NCBI RefSeq assembly: GCF_017874215.1
Contig: NZ_JAGGLB010000015.1
Span: 1 to 64,000 of the forward strand
Reading direction: 5' to 3'
From: Paenibacillus eucommiae
GTDB taxonomy: Bacteria; Bacillota; Bacilli; Paenibacillales; NBRC-103111
Length of the DNA: 64,000 nt
Positions 1-8,810 of the stretch are shown piece by piece; positions within the stretch are counted from its first letter, which is position 1, and the number at the start of each line of letters is the position of its first letter. A program made the position numbers and the translations under genes. The notes under the pieces are model-generated. The model saw only the letters and a program-made list of their open reading frames with translations. It did no database searches and was not told the origin of the DNA.

Positions 1-93
1 CTCCTTGTAGATTTGTTGATTAACTTATTTCACATGATGTACCCTGAATCCTTTTATTTCACCAAAATTTCTTTAAGGTACCTAAGTAGTAAC

Positions 94-278
94 TGTTTTT
101 CATCGTTAAACGCCCAGGGCCGGGTCCACATCCTTACTTTAACGATGAAAAACATCGTTAAATCCCTGTTATCGACCCATAGGAGGCCATCCGAGCTCTT
201 TTAACGATGAAAATCATCATTAACGTGACGGATTGACCTGGAACACTTGATTTAACGATGAAAAACATCGTTAAGTGA
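94..278. repeat. Palindromic intergenic repeat cluster, copy 1
   Basis: Several copies of the hairpin TTTAACGATG-AAAAA-CATCGTTAA occur here: a right half at 100-110, full hairpins at 138-162 and 251-275, and a decayed one at about 199-222. The same order of units and spacer text (GAGGCCATCCG, then CTCTTTTAACGATGAAAA, then CATTAACGTGA) returns at 24991-25135, so this is one dispersed repeat family. The spacers are short and irregular and the units are self-complementary, so it is not a CRISPR array. The 1-93 stretch before it shows no gene I can support. Confidence 0.8.
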
Positions 279-380
279 AGCTCACGCTCAAAATTCGGAG
301 GAGGCGGGCACTGCCATCGCTCTTCCCTATCCCCTTATTCCCCTCATCCCTAAAAAACTTAAACAACTTTTTTATAAAAA

Positions 381-456
381 AAGTGATTACTCACTTCACA
401 TAAAGAAGGAATCAGAGTAAGATAATTCTATATACTAAGTGAGTGATTACTCACTT
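381..456. promoter_or_regulatory. Two TetR-type operators before the ABC exporter operon
   Basis: An 8-bp inverted repeat, AAGTGAGT-gatt-ACTCACTT, lies at 437-456. A second site at 381-396 shares its GTGATTACTCACTT half, exactly 60 bp upstream. A possible -10 (TATACT, 431-436) touches the proximal site and another (TATAAT, 457-462) follows it. The likely binder is the TetR regulator encoded third in this operon at 2275-2934, giving autorepression. The sites are read directly; the pairing with that protein is inference. Confidence 0.7.
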
Positions 457-484
457 TATAATTTGTCAAGGAGGTTTCTATCTT

Positions 485-1213
485 ATGGCCCATCCAGCAT
501 CCATTCGAGTAGAACAGGTTAGCAAAAATTTCGGCAGCAGCAACGTGCTTCACGATATTACCCTGCATGTGCCTGTAGCGCAGATTTTTGGTTTGCTTGG
601 TCCCTCCGGTTCCGGTAAAACTACGCTGATCCGGATGATCGCCGGCATTGATGATCCTTCGACGGGCGAGGTATACGTCCAGGAGAAGCGGATGCCGAGA
701 TTGGATATGCTTTCAAAAATCGGATACATGGCTCAAGCCGAAGCACTGTATTCGGAACTGACAGCCAAGGAAAATCTTGATTTTTTTGCTACGCTTTTTG
801 GCCTCAAAGGGGCTTTGCGGAAGCAGCGAATTCATGAGGTTATGGAGCTTGTAGATCTCACTCCCCATATGAACAAACAAATTGCCAGCTATTCGGGCGG
901 CATGAAGCGCAGGCTATCTCTAGCCGCATCGCTTCTCCATCATCCGGACATCCTCATTCTTGATGAACCGACCGTTGGCATCGATCCGCTCTTGAGAAAA
1001 TCGATTTGGCAGGAGCTCGAAAGACTGAGCTCGCAAGGCATCACGATAGTAGTAACCACTCATGTGATGGATGAAGCGGATAAGTGCCACAGGCTCGGTA
1101 TGATCAGGGAAGGCAAGCTTATCGCCGTTGGGACACCTGATGAGCTGAAGCAAGCTACGGCCAGTTCAACAATCGAAGAAGCCTTTCTTCACTATGGAAG
1201 TGTGCAGCTATGA
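485..1213 (+). CDS. ABC-2 type exporter, ATP-binding subunit
   Basis: Cytoplasmic ATPase of about 242 residues that should power the membrane protein encoded next. Visible motifs are Walker A GPSGSGKT (near residue 41), signature YSGGMKRRLS and Walker B ILILDEPTVGID followed by a TTHVMDEA switch histidine. I chose the ATG at 485 because AAGGAGG lies at 468-474; an upstream ATG at 443 falls inside the operator palindrome and lacks a ribosome site. The stop overlaps the permease start (ATGA), which suggests translational coupling. With the TetR gene behind it this looks like an inducible drug or toxin exporter; the substrate cannot be read. Confidence 0.93.
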   Translation: MAHPASIRVEQVSKNFGSSNVLHDITLHVPVAQIFGLLGPSGSGKTTLIRMIAGIDDPSTGEVYVQEKRMPRLDMLSKIGYMAQAEALYSELTAKENLDFFATLFGLKGALRKQRIHEVMELVDLTPHMNKQIASYSGGMKRRLSLAASLLHHPDILILDEPTVGIDPLLRKSIWQELERLSSQGITIVVTTHVMDEADKCHRLGMIREGKLIAVGTPDELKQATASSTIEEAFLHYGSVQL

Positions 1214-2244
1214 GAGTCCGCGCTGTAATCATTCGTATTTTAAAGCAATTATTCCATGACAAAAGAACATTGGCCATGATGTTCGTTGCCCCTATGCTTA
1301 TCCTTTATTTGATGTCGCTTGTGTTTAATGGAGATACGTATACGCCAAAATTTGGTGCCGTCGAAATACCCGACGCAGTCGTAAGCGCTTTGCGCAGTCA
1401 GGGGGTCGAAGTTGCTGTTTACGACCTCACGAAGGCTGAAGAGGAGTTAAGCGCAGGCCGGCTGGATGCCGTCATCAGCAAGGCTGTAGAATCGCCTCAG
1501 CCGCAATTGAAATTGGAGGGGAGCGATCCTGCCAGGAACAAAGCTGTTATACTGGTATGGCAAAAAGCGCTGCAGTCCTTCGCAACGGGGGCGGAAAAGC
1601 TGCCACAGCCTATCGTCAGTTATCTTCATGGATCAGAAGAAATGGCCGCCTTCGACAACTTTGGTCCGGTTCTGATTGGATTTTTCGTCTTCTTCTTTGT
1701 TTTCTTGCTTTCTGGCATATCCTTTCTCAGGGAGAGAACCGGCGGCACACTGGAACGTCTGCTTGCCACCCCGCTTAGGCGATGGGAAATTGTCGTTGGT
1801 TATGTGCTTGGATTCGGAATCTTCACTCTGCTCCAATCCGCGCTTATCGCCTGGTTCGCTACCCGCATACTGGGAATGATGATGGTCGGCTCCTTTGCGT
1901 ACGTTCTGCTGATCACACTACTGCTTGCGCTTGCAGCGCTAACGCTCGGCACGCTGATCTCGGCTTTTGCCAATAATGAATTTCAGATGATTCAATTTAT
2001 CCCGCTCGTTATCGTCCCTCAGGTATTCTTCTCAGGTTTGTTCAGTCTCGACTCGATGGCTGTCTGGCTGCGCTGGGTATCAGCAGTCATGCCGCTGAAA
2101 TACGGAGCGGATGCCCTGCGCAGCATTATGATCAGAGGAGGCGGCTGGAACGATATCGCTTTCGATGTGTTCGTGCTCCTCGCCTTCTCTTTAGTGTTCA
2201 TGGGGCTTAACATAGTAGCATTAAGAAAGTACCGCAAGATATAA
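1210..2244 (+). CDS. ABC-2 type exporter, membrane permease
   Basis: Membrane subunit of 344 residues. It has an N-terminal transmembrane helix (about 20-40), an extracytoplasmic loop of about 130 residues, and a cluster of five helices from about residue 155 to the end, the usual ABC2_membrane_3 (YhgE/DrrB-like) layout. The conserved ERTGGTLERLL stretch that couples to the ATPase follows the second helix. It overlaps the ATPase gene by 4 bp and is followed 30 bp later by the TetR gene, so three genes form one operon. The substrate is unknown. Confidence 0.9.
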   Translation: MRVRAVIIRILKQLFHDKRTLAMMFVAPMLILYLMSLVFNGDTYTPKFGAVEIPDAVVSALRSQGVEVAVYDLTKAEEELSAGRLDAVISKAVESPQPQLKLEGSDPARNKAVILVWQKALQSFATGAEKLPQPIVSYLHGSEEMAAFDNFGPVLIGFFVFFFVFLLSGISFLRERTGGTLERLLATPLRRWEIVVGYVLGFGIFTLLQSALIAWFATRILGMMMVGSFAYVLLITLLLALAALTLGTLISAFANNEFQMIQFIPLVIVPQVFFSGLFSLDSMAVWLRWVSAVMPLKYGADALRSIMIRGGGWNDIAFDVFVLLAFSLVFMGLNIVALRKYRKI

Positions 2245-2274
2245 TGAGAAAAAAAGGTAAGGAGGCTTCAGCAG

Positions 2275-2934
2275 ATGTCTGAAGTAGATGAGTGGCTGGC
2301 TGAATTGATTAAAATGAACGATGACGCTGAAAAAATGACACATAAACAAATCAAAATCGTCCAGGCAGCTGTAGAGGTTTTTTCGTCAAAGGGGTTCGCA
2401 GGCTCATCCACCAGCGAAATCGCTCAAAAAGCAGGCGTTGCTGAAGGCACGATTTTCCGGCACTACAAAACAAAAAAAGAGCTGCTGCTCTCCATTGTAG
2501 CCCCTATTATGACCCGCCTGATTACGCCCTTCGCGCTGAAGGATTTCGTTAAAGTACTGGAAGCCGATTATCCTGAAGTAGAGGATTTCCTAAGAGCGGT
2601 CATTCATAACCGCATGAATTTTGCTCAAAAAAATTTGTCAGTAATTAAAATACTACTGCACGAAATTCCATTTCACCCGGAGCTGCAGCAGCAATTCAAG
2701 GAAATAGTTGCCAAACAGGTACTGCTTAGAGCGACTAAAATTGTGAAGCATTTCCAAGTCCAAGGCAAGATGATAGAGCTGCCGACGGAAACGGCAATTC
2801 GTTTCATTGCCTCGTCTGCAATCGGGCTCATTCTCATCCGCCTCCTTTTTCTGCCAGAGGCAGATTGGAATGACGAGCAAGAGATTGAATATACGATCGA
2901 CTTCATCATGCACGGCCTTGCTCCTAGAGGTTAA
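2275..2934 (+). CDS. TetR/AcrR family transcriptional regulator
   Basis: A 219-residue DNA-binding repressor. The helix-turn-helix is at about residues 25-70 (STSEIAQKAGVAEGTIFRHY), followed by the variable all-helical ligand domain. The start is set by AAGGAGG at 2259-2265. The first 20 residues (an acidic lead-in) precede the normal TetR fold. As last gene of the exporter operon, behind two near-identical palindromes at 381-456, it most likely represses its own operon until a substrate of the pump binds. The operator pairing is inferred. Confidence 0.93.
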   Translation: MSEVDEWLAELIKMNDDAEKMTHKQIKIVQAAVEVFSSKGFAGSSTSEIAQKAGVAEGTIFRHYKTKKELLLSIVAPIMTRLITPFALKDFVKVLEADYPEVEDFLRAVIHNRMNFAQKNLSVIKILLHEIPFHPELQQQFKEIVAKQVLLRATKIVKHFQVQGKMIELPTETAIRFIASSAIGLILIRLLFLPEADWNDEQEIEYTIDFIMHGLAPRG

Positions 2935-2961
2935 GGAGCTTGGCCTAAGCATGTATTACAC

Positions 2962-4128
2962 TTACGCAGCCTCAGCTAGGCTCTTGCGATCCAGCAAGAC
3001 GAACCTGGACAGCAGCAGTATTGCCGCCAGGCTAAGGATGCCTCCGATGATGAAGGGAAGTCCGCTGTAGAGAGTAAACACAGCCCCGCCAAGAAGGGGA
3101 CCGGCAATGCGTCCCAGACTGTCCATAGATGAGCTCAGGCCTGTTGCGACCCCTTGACCCACTTTGGTTCTCTGAGTGATCAGAGAGGTCACACAAGGCC
3201 GTATAAGCGCGTTTCCTGCCGAGAATACGGAGAGATAGATGGCCGCGGTAACCAGACTCGAAGAAAACAGGAGCAGGAAAAAGCCTGCAGATGAAAGTAC
3301 CAGCCCAATCGCTATGACTCGCTGCTCAGCGCCCTTCTTCACTAATCTCCTGACAACCCCGCCCTGAATAAGAGCTCCCACAATTCCGCTAACGAGGAAC
3401 ATCAAGCCCATCTCGTAAGAGGTGATCCCGATCTTCTCCATTTGAAAAAACTGCAGCGTGGCCTCCAGTCCGGCAAGTGTAAACGAAACAAAAAAGGAAA
3501 GCACGTACAAATACTTTAGAGAGCCTGCGAACGCAGCCCATCTGGATGTTTTAACCGCTTGCTGTTTCGAACGCTTCTCTGGTGGCAATGATTCAGTAAG
3601 CGCAGCGAGAGCAAATAAAAACGTCACAAACGCAAGTCCTGAAGCTACAAAAAAAGGCAGCTCCGTTCCCCATTTGCTTAAGATCCCTCCAAGCGCCGGA
3701 CCAAATATAAAACCAAGACCAATCGACATCCCGACAAGTCCCATACCCTTCGTCCGGTTCTCATCTGTCGTAATATCAGCAACGTATGCGACCGCACAAG
3801 CAGTAGCTGCCCCGGAGAACAAGCCACCCAATATTCTGGCTGCGTACATAATCCACAGCTCTCCACCCGCTAGGCCGAAAATAAGAAAGCTAAGGCTAAA
3901 GCCTAACAAGCCTATCATAATAATCGGTCTTCTGCCTATTCGATCTGAGAGCGAACCCCAGATAGGAGACATTAAGAAGGATGCCGCAGAATAGACGGAT
4001 AACAGCAGCGCATTATGAAATTTGGCCCCTACCCCAATTACGACCTCCGGAATAATAGGAATAATAATACCAAAACCAATAAATATGGTCATAAGCAGCA
4101 GCATGATGACCCCAATTTGTTTATTCAA
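2962..4128 (-). CDS. MFS drug-efflux-like transporter (TetA-like)
   Basis: About 388 residues and 12 predicted membrane helices. The loop 2-3 motif WGSLSDRIGRRP and the motif-C-like GLGFIFGPALGG in helix 5 place it among drug/H+ antiporters of the major facilitator superfamily. The reading frame is open further upstream, but the best start is a TTG at 4128 with GGAGG 9 bases before it; an ATG start would lie inside the neighbouring MFS gene. It sits 31 bp downstream of that second MFS gene, so the two are probably co-transcribed. It converges on the TetR gene with 27 bp between. Confidence 0.88.
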   Translation of the reverse strand: MNKQIGVIMLLLMTIFIGFGIIIPIIPEVVIGVGAKFHNALLLSVYSAASFLMSPIWGSLSDRIGRRPIIMIGLLGFSLSFLIFGLAGGELWIMYAARILGGLFSGAATACAVAYVADITTDENRTKGMGLVGMSIGLGFIFGPALGGILSKWGTELPFFVASGLAFVTFLFALAALTESLPPEKRSKQQAVKTSRWAAFAGSLKYLYVLSFFVSFTLAGLEATLQFFQMEKIGITSYEMGLMFLVSGIVGALIQGGVVRRLVKKGAEQRVIAIGLVLSSAGFFLLLFSSSLVTAAIYLSVFSAGNALIRPCVTSLITQRTKVGQGVATGLSSSMDSLGRIAGPLLGGAVFTLYSGLPFIIGGILSLAAILLLSRFVLLDRKSLAEAA

Positions 4129-4159
4129 CTCTTTCGTTCCTCCAAATCCGTTATTTCTG

Positions 4160-5407
4160 TTATCGTACCACAACTTTTTTCCCGGTGGAAATAAAAGCCT
4201 GCAAAATGAGCAAAGCAACCAAAACAGTACCACTGGCTATAAATGGCGCATGCGGTCCATACACGTCCCAGAGCTTCCCCGATACAATCGGTCCAATAAT
4301 CATTCCTAGCCCCTCAATGGTAAGAAAGAAGCCCCAGACCGCTCCCCTTTTCTCCTTAGGGATTACTGATGCTATCAATCCATTCCAGGAAGGGATAATT
4401 AGCGCATACCCTGCGCCCAAGACAGCAACTAGTCCGAACAAAGCACCCTTTGAAGATACATAGGTGAATACGAGTAATGTGATAGCGCTGAGCGCAAAGC
4501 CAATCGTCAGAAACCAGTGAACACCCAAACGATCCACCAGCCTTCCAACAGGTATTAGTAAAGCAACCGTTACTCCACCCCCTACTACAAGGAACAGACT
4601 GTACTCAGAAGAAGAAAGCTTCAGCACATCCTTCGCATACAAGGTCAGGATAGGAGTCAGGATGCCTAGTGCAAAGGTCTGGGCAAACATGGCAGGAAAT
4701 AAAAGCGGACTAAACGACATGGAGCGCTTCACTTCCCTTAAATAGGTCATCATTCTGCTGAATCTGTCCGTTGCCCCCTTTACTCTCTCTCTCCTGACAT
4801 CCTTCACTTCCGAGGTAACCGATGGTCTTCTTGGAAGAAACAAAGCAACGAGAATGACAGCCGTCATACAGCCAATCAACAAGCGAAAAGCAATGTGATA
4901 ATCAGCCCCAATGATAAAAAAGTTAATAACGACCGGCCCAAGCCCGACTCCCAGCAGCCAGGACATATAGACAACACTCATGCTTGTCCCCTTTGGCTTA
5001 TCTCCGGCCATTTCTGTTGTACCTGTTATTACACATGGCCATAGCGGCGCAGTCCCAAGACCAAGCAGAGCACAAGCGACAATGATCCCCATGTACTGAG
5101 AGCTGGTGGCCACAATAACGACGGATATGAAAGTTAAAAGAACACCGCTAAGCATCGTGATCCGGTAACCGATTTTATCGATGATCCAGCCTACAGGTGT
5201 GCGCAGTACATTATCTCCAATGTATTGGGCAGCGAGCGTCCAGCCTATGATGAAAGCGGAGGCTCCGAGCGTCGTTTTCATATAAACGGGCAGAATGGTT
5301 AATAATAAAGCTCCTTTTACGAATTCCACGACAAACATAATAAACAATAATTTCAAAACAAAGGGGGAAAGCATCGGTTTGTCTTTCCATTTATGCAGCC
5401 ATTCCAT
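4160..5407 (-). CDS. MFS transporter
   Basis: A 415-residue major facilitator protein with 12 predicted helices and the loop 2-3 signature TPVGWIIDKIGYR. The substrate is not evident. The chosen ATG at 5407 follows GGAGGT by 7 bases; a GTG 15 bases upstream is inside that ribosome site and can be discounted. It is the first gene of a two-MFS operon divergent from speA, and the two pumps are clearly different proteins rather than a recent duplication. Confidence 0.88.
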   Translation of the reverse strand: MEWLHKWKDKPMLSPFVLKLLFIMFVVEFVKGALLLTILPVYMKTTLGASAFIIGWTLAAQYIGDNVLRTPVGWIIDKIGYRITMLSGVLLTFISVVIVATSSQYMGIIVACALLGLGTAPLWPCVITGTTEMAGDKPKGTSMSVVYMSWLLGVGLGPVVINFFIIGADYHIAFRLLIGCMTAVILVALFLPRRPSVTSEVKDVRRERVKGATDRFSRMMTYLREVKRSMSFSPLLFPAMFAQTFALGILTPILTLYAKDVLKLSSSEYSLFLVVGGGVTVALLIPVGRLVDRLGVHWFLTIGFALSAITLLVFTYVSSKGALFGLVAVLGAGYALIIPSWNGLIASVIPKEKRGAVWGFFLTIEGLGMIIGPIVSGKLWDVYGPHAPFIASGTVLVALLILQAFISTGKKVVVR

Positions 5408-5513
5408 AACAGCGACCTCCACACGGATTGATAAATTTGTTAATCTTCGATCACTTTTGTTCCCAAATATTATCTTTTCCCGGAAATCTACAAACTATTT
5501 TTAAAAAATTCAC

Positions 5514-5541
5514 TTGCATCCAGGCCCTAGTTTGATATACT
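5514..5541 (+). promoter_or_regulatory. Sigma-A-like promoter for speA
   Basis: TTGCAT (5514-5519), a 16-bp spacer, then TATACT (5536-5541), about 55 bp before the start of the arginine decarboxylase gene. The spacing is slightly short. No operator is obvious around it. Confidence 0.55.
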
Positions 5542-5597
5542 CAGTTTGTTTGCTTTATCGCTCAACAAATCCACTACAGAAGGGAAGAGATGCTCAG

Positions 5598-7067
5598 GTG
5601 GATCATCATAACACGCCCCTGTTCTCCGCTCTGCTTCGTCATGCGAAGCAGAATCCAATTCAATTTCATATTCCAGGACATAAGAAGGGTGTTGGAATGG
5701 ATCCGGAATTTCGTTCCTTTATTGGAGACAATGCCCTTTCCATCGATCTTATTAATATAGCACCGCTTGATGACCTCCATCAACCTATGGGCATTATCGA
5801 GGAAGCGCAGCAGCTAGCTGCTGATGCCTTTGGCGCGGACCATACGTTCTTCTCGGTACAAGGAACAAGTGGCGCTATAATGACTATGATTATGACCGTC
5901 TGCTCAGAGGGAGACAAAATAATCATTCCGCGCAATGTGCATAAATCGGTGATGGCGGCGATCATTTTCGTTGGCGCCAAGCCTGTGTTCATTTCACCCG
6001 TTCGTGATAAAAACCTGGGAATCGATCATGGAATTACTACGAGCTCTGTCCGCAGAGCACTCGAGATACATCCCGATGCCAAAGCTGTACTCGTCATCAA
6101 CCCTACTTACTTTGGAGTCTGCGCCAATTTACAAGAAATCGTGGATTTGGTGCACAGCTATAACATGCCTGTGCTCGTTGATGAAGCACACGGCTCACTG
6201 ATTCATTTTCACGATCAAATGCCGATTTCCGCTATGCAGGCAGGCGCTGATATGGCAGCTACAAGCGTGCATAAGCTGGGAGGCTCCATGACGCAAAGCT
6301 CTGTGCTGAATGTAAGGGGCGGCAGAGTTAATTCCAAACGGATCCAGACCATCATCAGCATGCTGACGACAACCTCAACGTCCTATATTTTACTTGGTTC
6401 CTTGGACACCGCTAGACGCCATTTAGCACTTAACGGCTACGAGCTGGCTGAGCAAGCACTTAAGCTTGCCCGGTATACAAGAAAGCAAATTAATGAAATA
6501 CCCGGGCTTTATTGCTTTGGAGAAGAAATTCTTGGCTCTGAGGCTACCTTTGATTATGACCCGACCAAAATATGTGTGCATGTGAGAAAACTCGGAGTTA
6601 CCGGCTATGAAGTGGAAAACTGGCTTAGGGATCACTACAATATTGAAATTGAGCTTAGCGATATGTATAACATCCTGTGCCTCGTGACACCTGGAGATAC
6701 CCAAAGTAATGTGGATGCGCTGCTTAAAGCTTTAAAGGAGCTCTCCGAGCAGAATTATAATATCAAAAATGTCAATGATGTAGTTATTAAGGTCCCTGCT
6801 ATCCCTCAGCTGACTATATCTCCACGTGACGCTTTTTATGGAGAAACAGAGACGCTGCCGTTCAAAGACGCCGCTGACCGCATCATTGCCGAGTTCATTT
6901 ATGTGTACCCGCCTGGCATTCCAATTCTTTTGCCGGGAGAGGTTATTACACAAGAGCTCATCGACTATATTGTGGAGCATGTCGAGGTTGGACTTCCTGT
7001 AAAGGGACCCGAGGACCGCAGCGTTCAGAATGTAAAAGTTATCGTTGAAACGCGCGCGATCTTCTAA
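5598..7067 (+). CDS. speA: Biosynthetic arginine decarboxylase (PLP fold type I)
   Basis: Decarboxylates arginine to agmatine, the first step of polyamine synthesis in Bacillus-type bacteria. The protein begins with the family signature FHIPGHKKG and carries the PLP-binding lysine in SVHKLGGSMTQSS, plus VDEAHG for the cofactor pocket. Much of the chain matches the B. subtilis SpeA sequence as I recall it, including SIDLINI.PLDDLH and VYPPGIPIL. Starting at GTG 5598 gives 489 residues, essentially the length of B. subtilis SpeA; the frame is open 28 codons further upstream, but that stretch overlaps the promoter. No speE/speB partners are adjacent. Confidence 0.92.
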   Translation: MDHHNTPLFSALLRHAKQNPIQFHIPGHKKGVGMDPEFRSFIGDNALSIDLINIAPLDDLHQPMGIIEEAQQLAADAFGADHTFFSVQGTSGAIMTMIMTVCSEGDKIIIPRNVHKSVMAAIIFVGAKPVFISPVRDKNLGIDHGITTSSVRRALEIHPDAKAVLVINPTYFGVCANLQEIVDLVHSYNMPVLVDEAHGSLIHFHDQMPISAMQAGADMAATSVHKLGGSMTQSSVLNVRGGRVNSKRIQTIISMLTTTSTSYILLGSLDTARRHLALNGYELAEQALKLARYTRKQINEIPGLYCFGEEILGSEATFDYDPTKICVHVRKLGVTGYEVENWLRDHYNIEIELSDMYNILCLVTPGDTQSNVDALLKALKELSEQNYNIKNVNDVVIKVPAIPQLTISPRDAFYGETETLPFKDAADRIIAEFIYVYPPGIPILLPGEVITQELIDYIVEHVEVGLPVKGPEDRSVQNVKVIVETRAIF

Positions 7068-7176
7068 GTCCGCTTCTGGCCTTCTTACAGCCCGCACTCA
7101 AAAACATTGTAAAACCACGCTTCTGATGCTATGATGTTGTTGAAAATGTGCTGGTTGGAGGTGCTTAAGAAACAAT

Positions 7177-7596
7177 ATGGGTCAAAGCGCGTATATCAAA
7201 TTGGTAACAGGTTCCGCCGTCCCTGCGTTAAGCTTGGACGAGCTGAAGGAGAAGCTGCTGCACTATCGGGACCAGCTTTCCAAAACCGCCGAGCAGCTCG
7301 GCTGGGAATACGATGAAGCAGGATTTCCCTATACGATCGAAACAAAGCCTGAGGCGGATAATCAATGGTTCTATCTCAAGGGCACCAACCCGCTCTACAA
7401 ATACATCGTATTTGGAGTCGGAAAGAAGCAGGTAAACGAAACGGATCAGCATTTTGTCCAAGTTGTTCTTCCTGATGATGCCACCCATGGCGATAAGTCC
7501 AAGGGCAATGAATTATGCAAGCATCTGGGGAAACAGCTTAAAGCAGAGCTGCATTTGTTTAATGGTAGAATTATGTATTTCAACCCTAGAAAATGA
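7177..7596 (+). CDS. DUF1885-like protein
   Basis: A 139-residue soluble protein starting MGQSAYIKLV, with a central aromatic-rich stretch (NQWFYLKGTNPLYKYIVFGV) and a basic C-terminus. It resembles the small Bacillales family DUF1885, of unknown function; this assignment is from memory of the family pattern. GGAGGTG lies 13 bases before the ATG, a somewhat long gap. It stands alone between speA and a strong bidirectional terminator. Confidence 0.75.
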   Translation: MGQSAYIKLVTGSAVPALSLDELKEKLLHYRDQLSKTAEQLGWEYDEAGFPYTIETKPEADNQWFYLKGTNPLYKYIVFGVGKKQVNETDQHFVQVVLPDDATHGDKSKGNELCKHLGKQLKAELHLFNGRIMYFNPRK

Positions 7597-7606
7597 TAGA
7601 GTACAC

Positions 7607-7649
7607 AAAGAGCCCCTGCAGAACTTCACATTCTGCAAGGGCTCTTTAT
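7607..7649. terminator. Bidirectional rho-independent terminator
   Basis: A 17-bp stem, AAAGAGCCCCTGCAGAA with TTCTGCAAGGGCTCTTT (one mismatch), and a 7-base loop. A/T tracts lie on both sides, so it serves the converging genes at 7177-7596 and 7670-7984. Confidence 0.85.
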
Positions 7650-7669
7650 TTGCCGTTTATGTATCACTC

Positions 7670-7984
7670 TTATTCTTCGGATTCTTGAGCTACGGCATCA
7701 TTGTAGATGCTGACAACGCGCTCCCACTCGGCTTCATCTTCGATATTAACCAGGAAAGCTTCCTCATTCTCTTCCTCAATGCGAAAAATAACCCCGTCTG
7801 CATCCGGATCATTACGATCCAAAAGTACGGCGTATGCTTGATCCTCTGATTCAAAGGTGTATACCATGACCATTTCATGTTCTTCACCATTCTCGTCGGT
7901 TACGACAAATACGTCTTCTCCATGTTCATGATCATGGTCACAGTCTGGGCCATGGACATGATCATCATGCTTATGATCGCTCAC
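7670..7984 (-). CDS. DUF1292 (YrzB-type) protein with His/Asp-rich N-terminus
   Basis: About 104 residues, very acidic. Residues 1-25 are packed with His and Asp (DHKHDDHVHGPDCDHDHEHG), suggesting divalent metal binding. The rest has the DUF1292 pattern: short strands ending in YTFESEDQAYAVL and an acidic tail. The start is GTG at 7984 with AAGAGGT 7 bases upstream; 13 further upstream codons are open but lack a ribosome site. The metal role is inference from composition only. Confidence 0.82.
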   Translation of the reverse strand: MSDHKHDDHVHGPDCDHDHEHGEDVFVVTDENGEEHEMVMVYTFESEDQAYAVLLDRNDPDADGVIFRIEEENEEAFLVNIEDEAEWERVVSIYNDAVAQESEE

Positions 7985-8107
7985 TGGTAGAACCTCTTTT
8001 CGTAAAAAATTGTTTTCAAACATATCCTAACATGTTCACGGAAAGAGGTCAAACCCTTATGAGCTATCCTTCTGAGCCAACTAAATGTCATTTCTGCTTC
8101 CTGATAT

Positions 8108-8737
8108 CTATTTAGCTACGATTTGTTTCTCAGACACCACGCTGTATTCATTACTGCCTTCCAGCTTCATAGCAAATGTCACATTATAAATGCCTGATTC
8201 CTCAAAAGATACCCCGCTAAAACGGACTGGCAGCCAGAATGCCTCTGTTTGTTTTGTGATTGCCTTCTCTACTGCTGCAACAGCATCGCTGCCACTTGGT
8301 GATTTAACAGAAATCTTGACCGATGAAATATTCGCCTTTAAATTATCCACCTGTGTAAAAACATCGAAATCGATTTTCTTGCCCTGTTTGACTTCCCCGA
8401 AAGGTTGCTTCAATTGATAGGACTTTCCATCAATATCGATCTTTTCCACAGTAATCATATGCACATTTGGCTTAAATAAAGAAACCGTCTTGTTGGAGTT
8501 GTCCCATTTAACCAAGCTCTGCAGTGAATCTGCAAGACTACGAAGCGGTAGAACCGTACTGCCGTTTACGATAAACGCCGGCACCTCCGAATCGCTAAAT
8601 TGCTGAACGTCACCGTTCACCATAACCCTTGCTTTACTATACCCTTCAAAATCCCCCCAAATCGATGATGCTAATACCGTAGCCGTGCTTAAAACGAAAA
8701 ATACCAGCATCAAAGTAAACAACCTTTGAACCTTCAT
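8108..8737 (-). CDS. Secreted copper-amine-oxidase-N-like (stalk) domain protein
   Basis: 209 residues. A signal peptide (1-23, cleavage after VLA) is followed at about 35-90 by the Cu_amine_oxidN1-type module common in Paenibacillaceae exoproteins (VMVNGDVQQF...PAFIVNGSTVLPLRSLADSL..VKWD). The C-terminal half is an unassigned beta-rich region ending in a KQIVAK tail. Despite the family name these modules are not oxidases; they act as wall or matrix-associated structural domains. It is a single gene with its own ribosome site. Confidence 0.8.
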   Translation of the reverse strand: MKVQRLFTLMLVFFVLSTATVLASSIWGDFEGYSKARVMVNGDVQQFSDSEVPAFIVNGSTVLPLRSLADSLQSLVKWDNSNKTVSLFKPNVHMITVEKIDIDGKSYQLKQPFGEVKQGKKIDFDVFTQVDNLKANISSVKISVKSPSGSDAVAAVEKAITKQTEAFWLPVRFSGVSFEESGIYNVTFAMKLEGSNEYSVVSEKQIVAK

Positions 8738-8810
8738 TCTCTTGACCTCCAGCCCTGTGAGTAATATTCATGTCCGCTAATTTATACTCCAGAGATACTG
8801 AAGAGTTGCG

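Noticed and set aside
13..204. 63-codon plus-strand frame
   Set aside because: It runs through the palindromic repeats and has no ribosome site.
94..278. CRISPR-like array
   Set aside because: Units are palindromic, spacing is irregular and the spacers are conserved in the second copy at 25 kb, which CRISPR spacers would not be. No cas genes are present.
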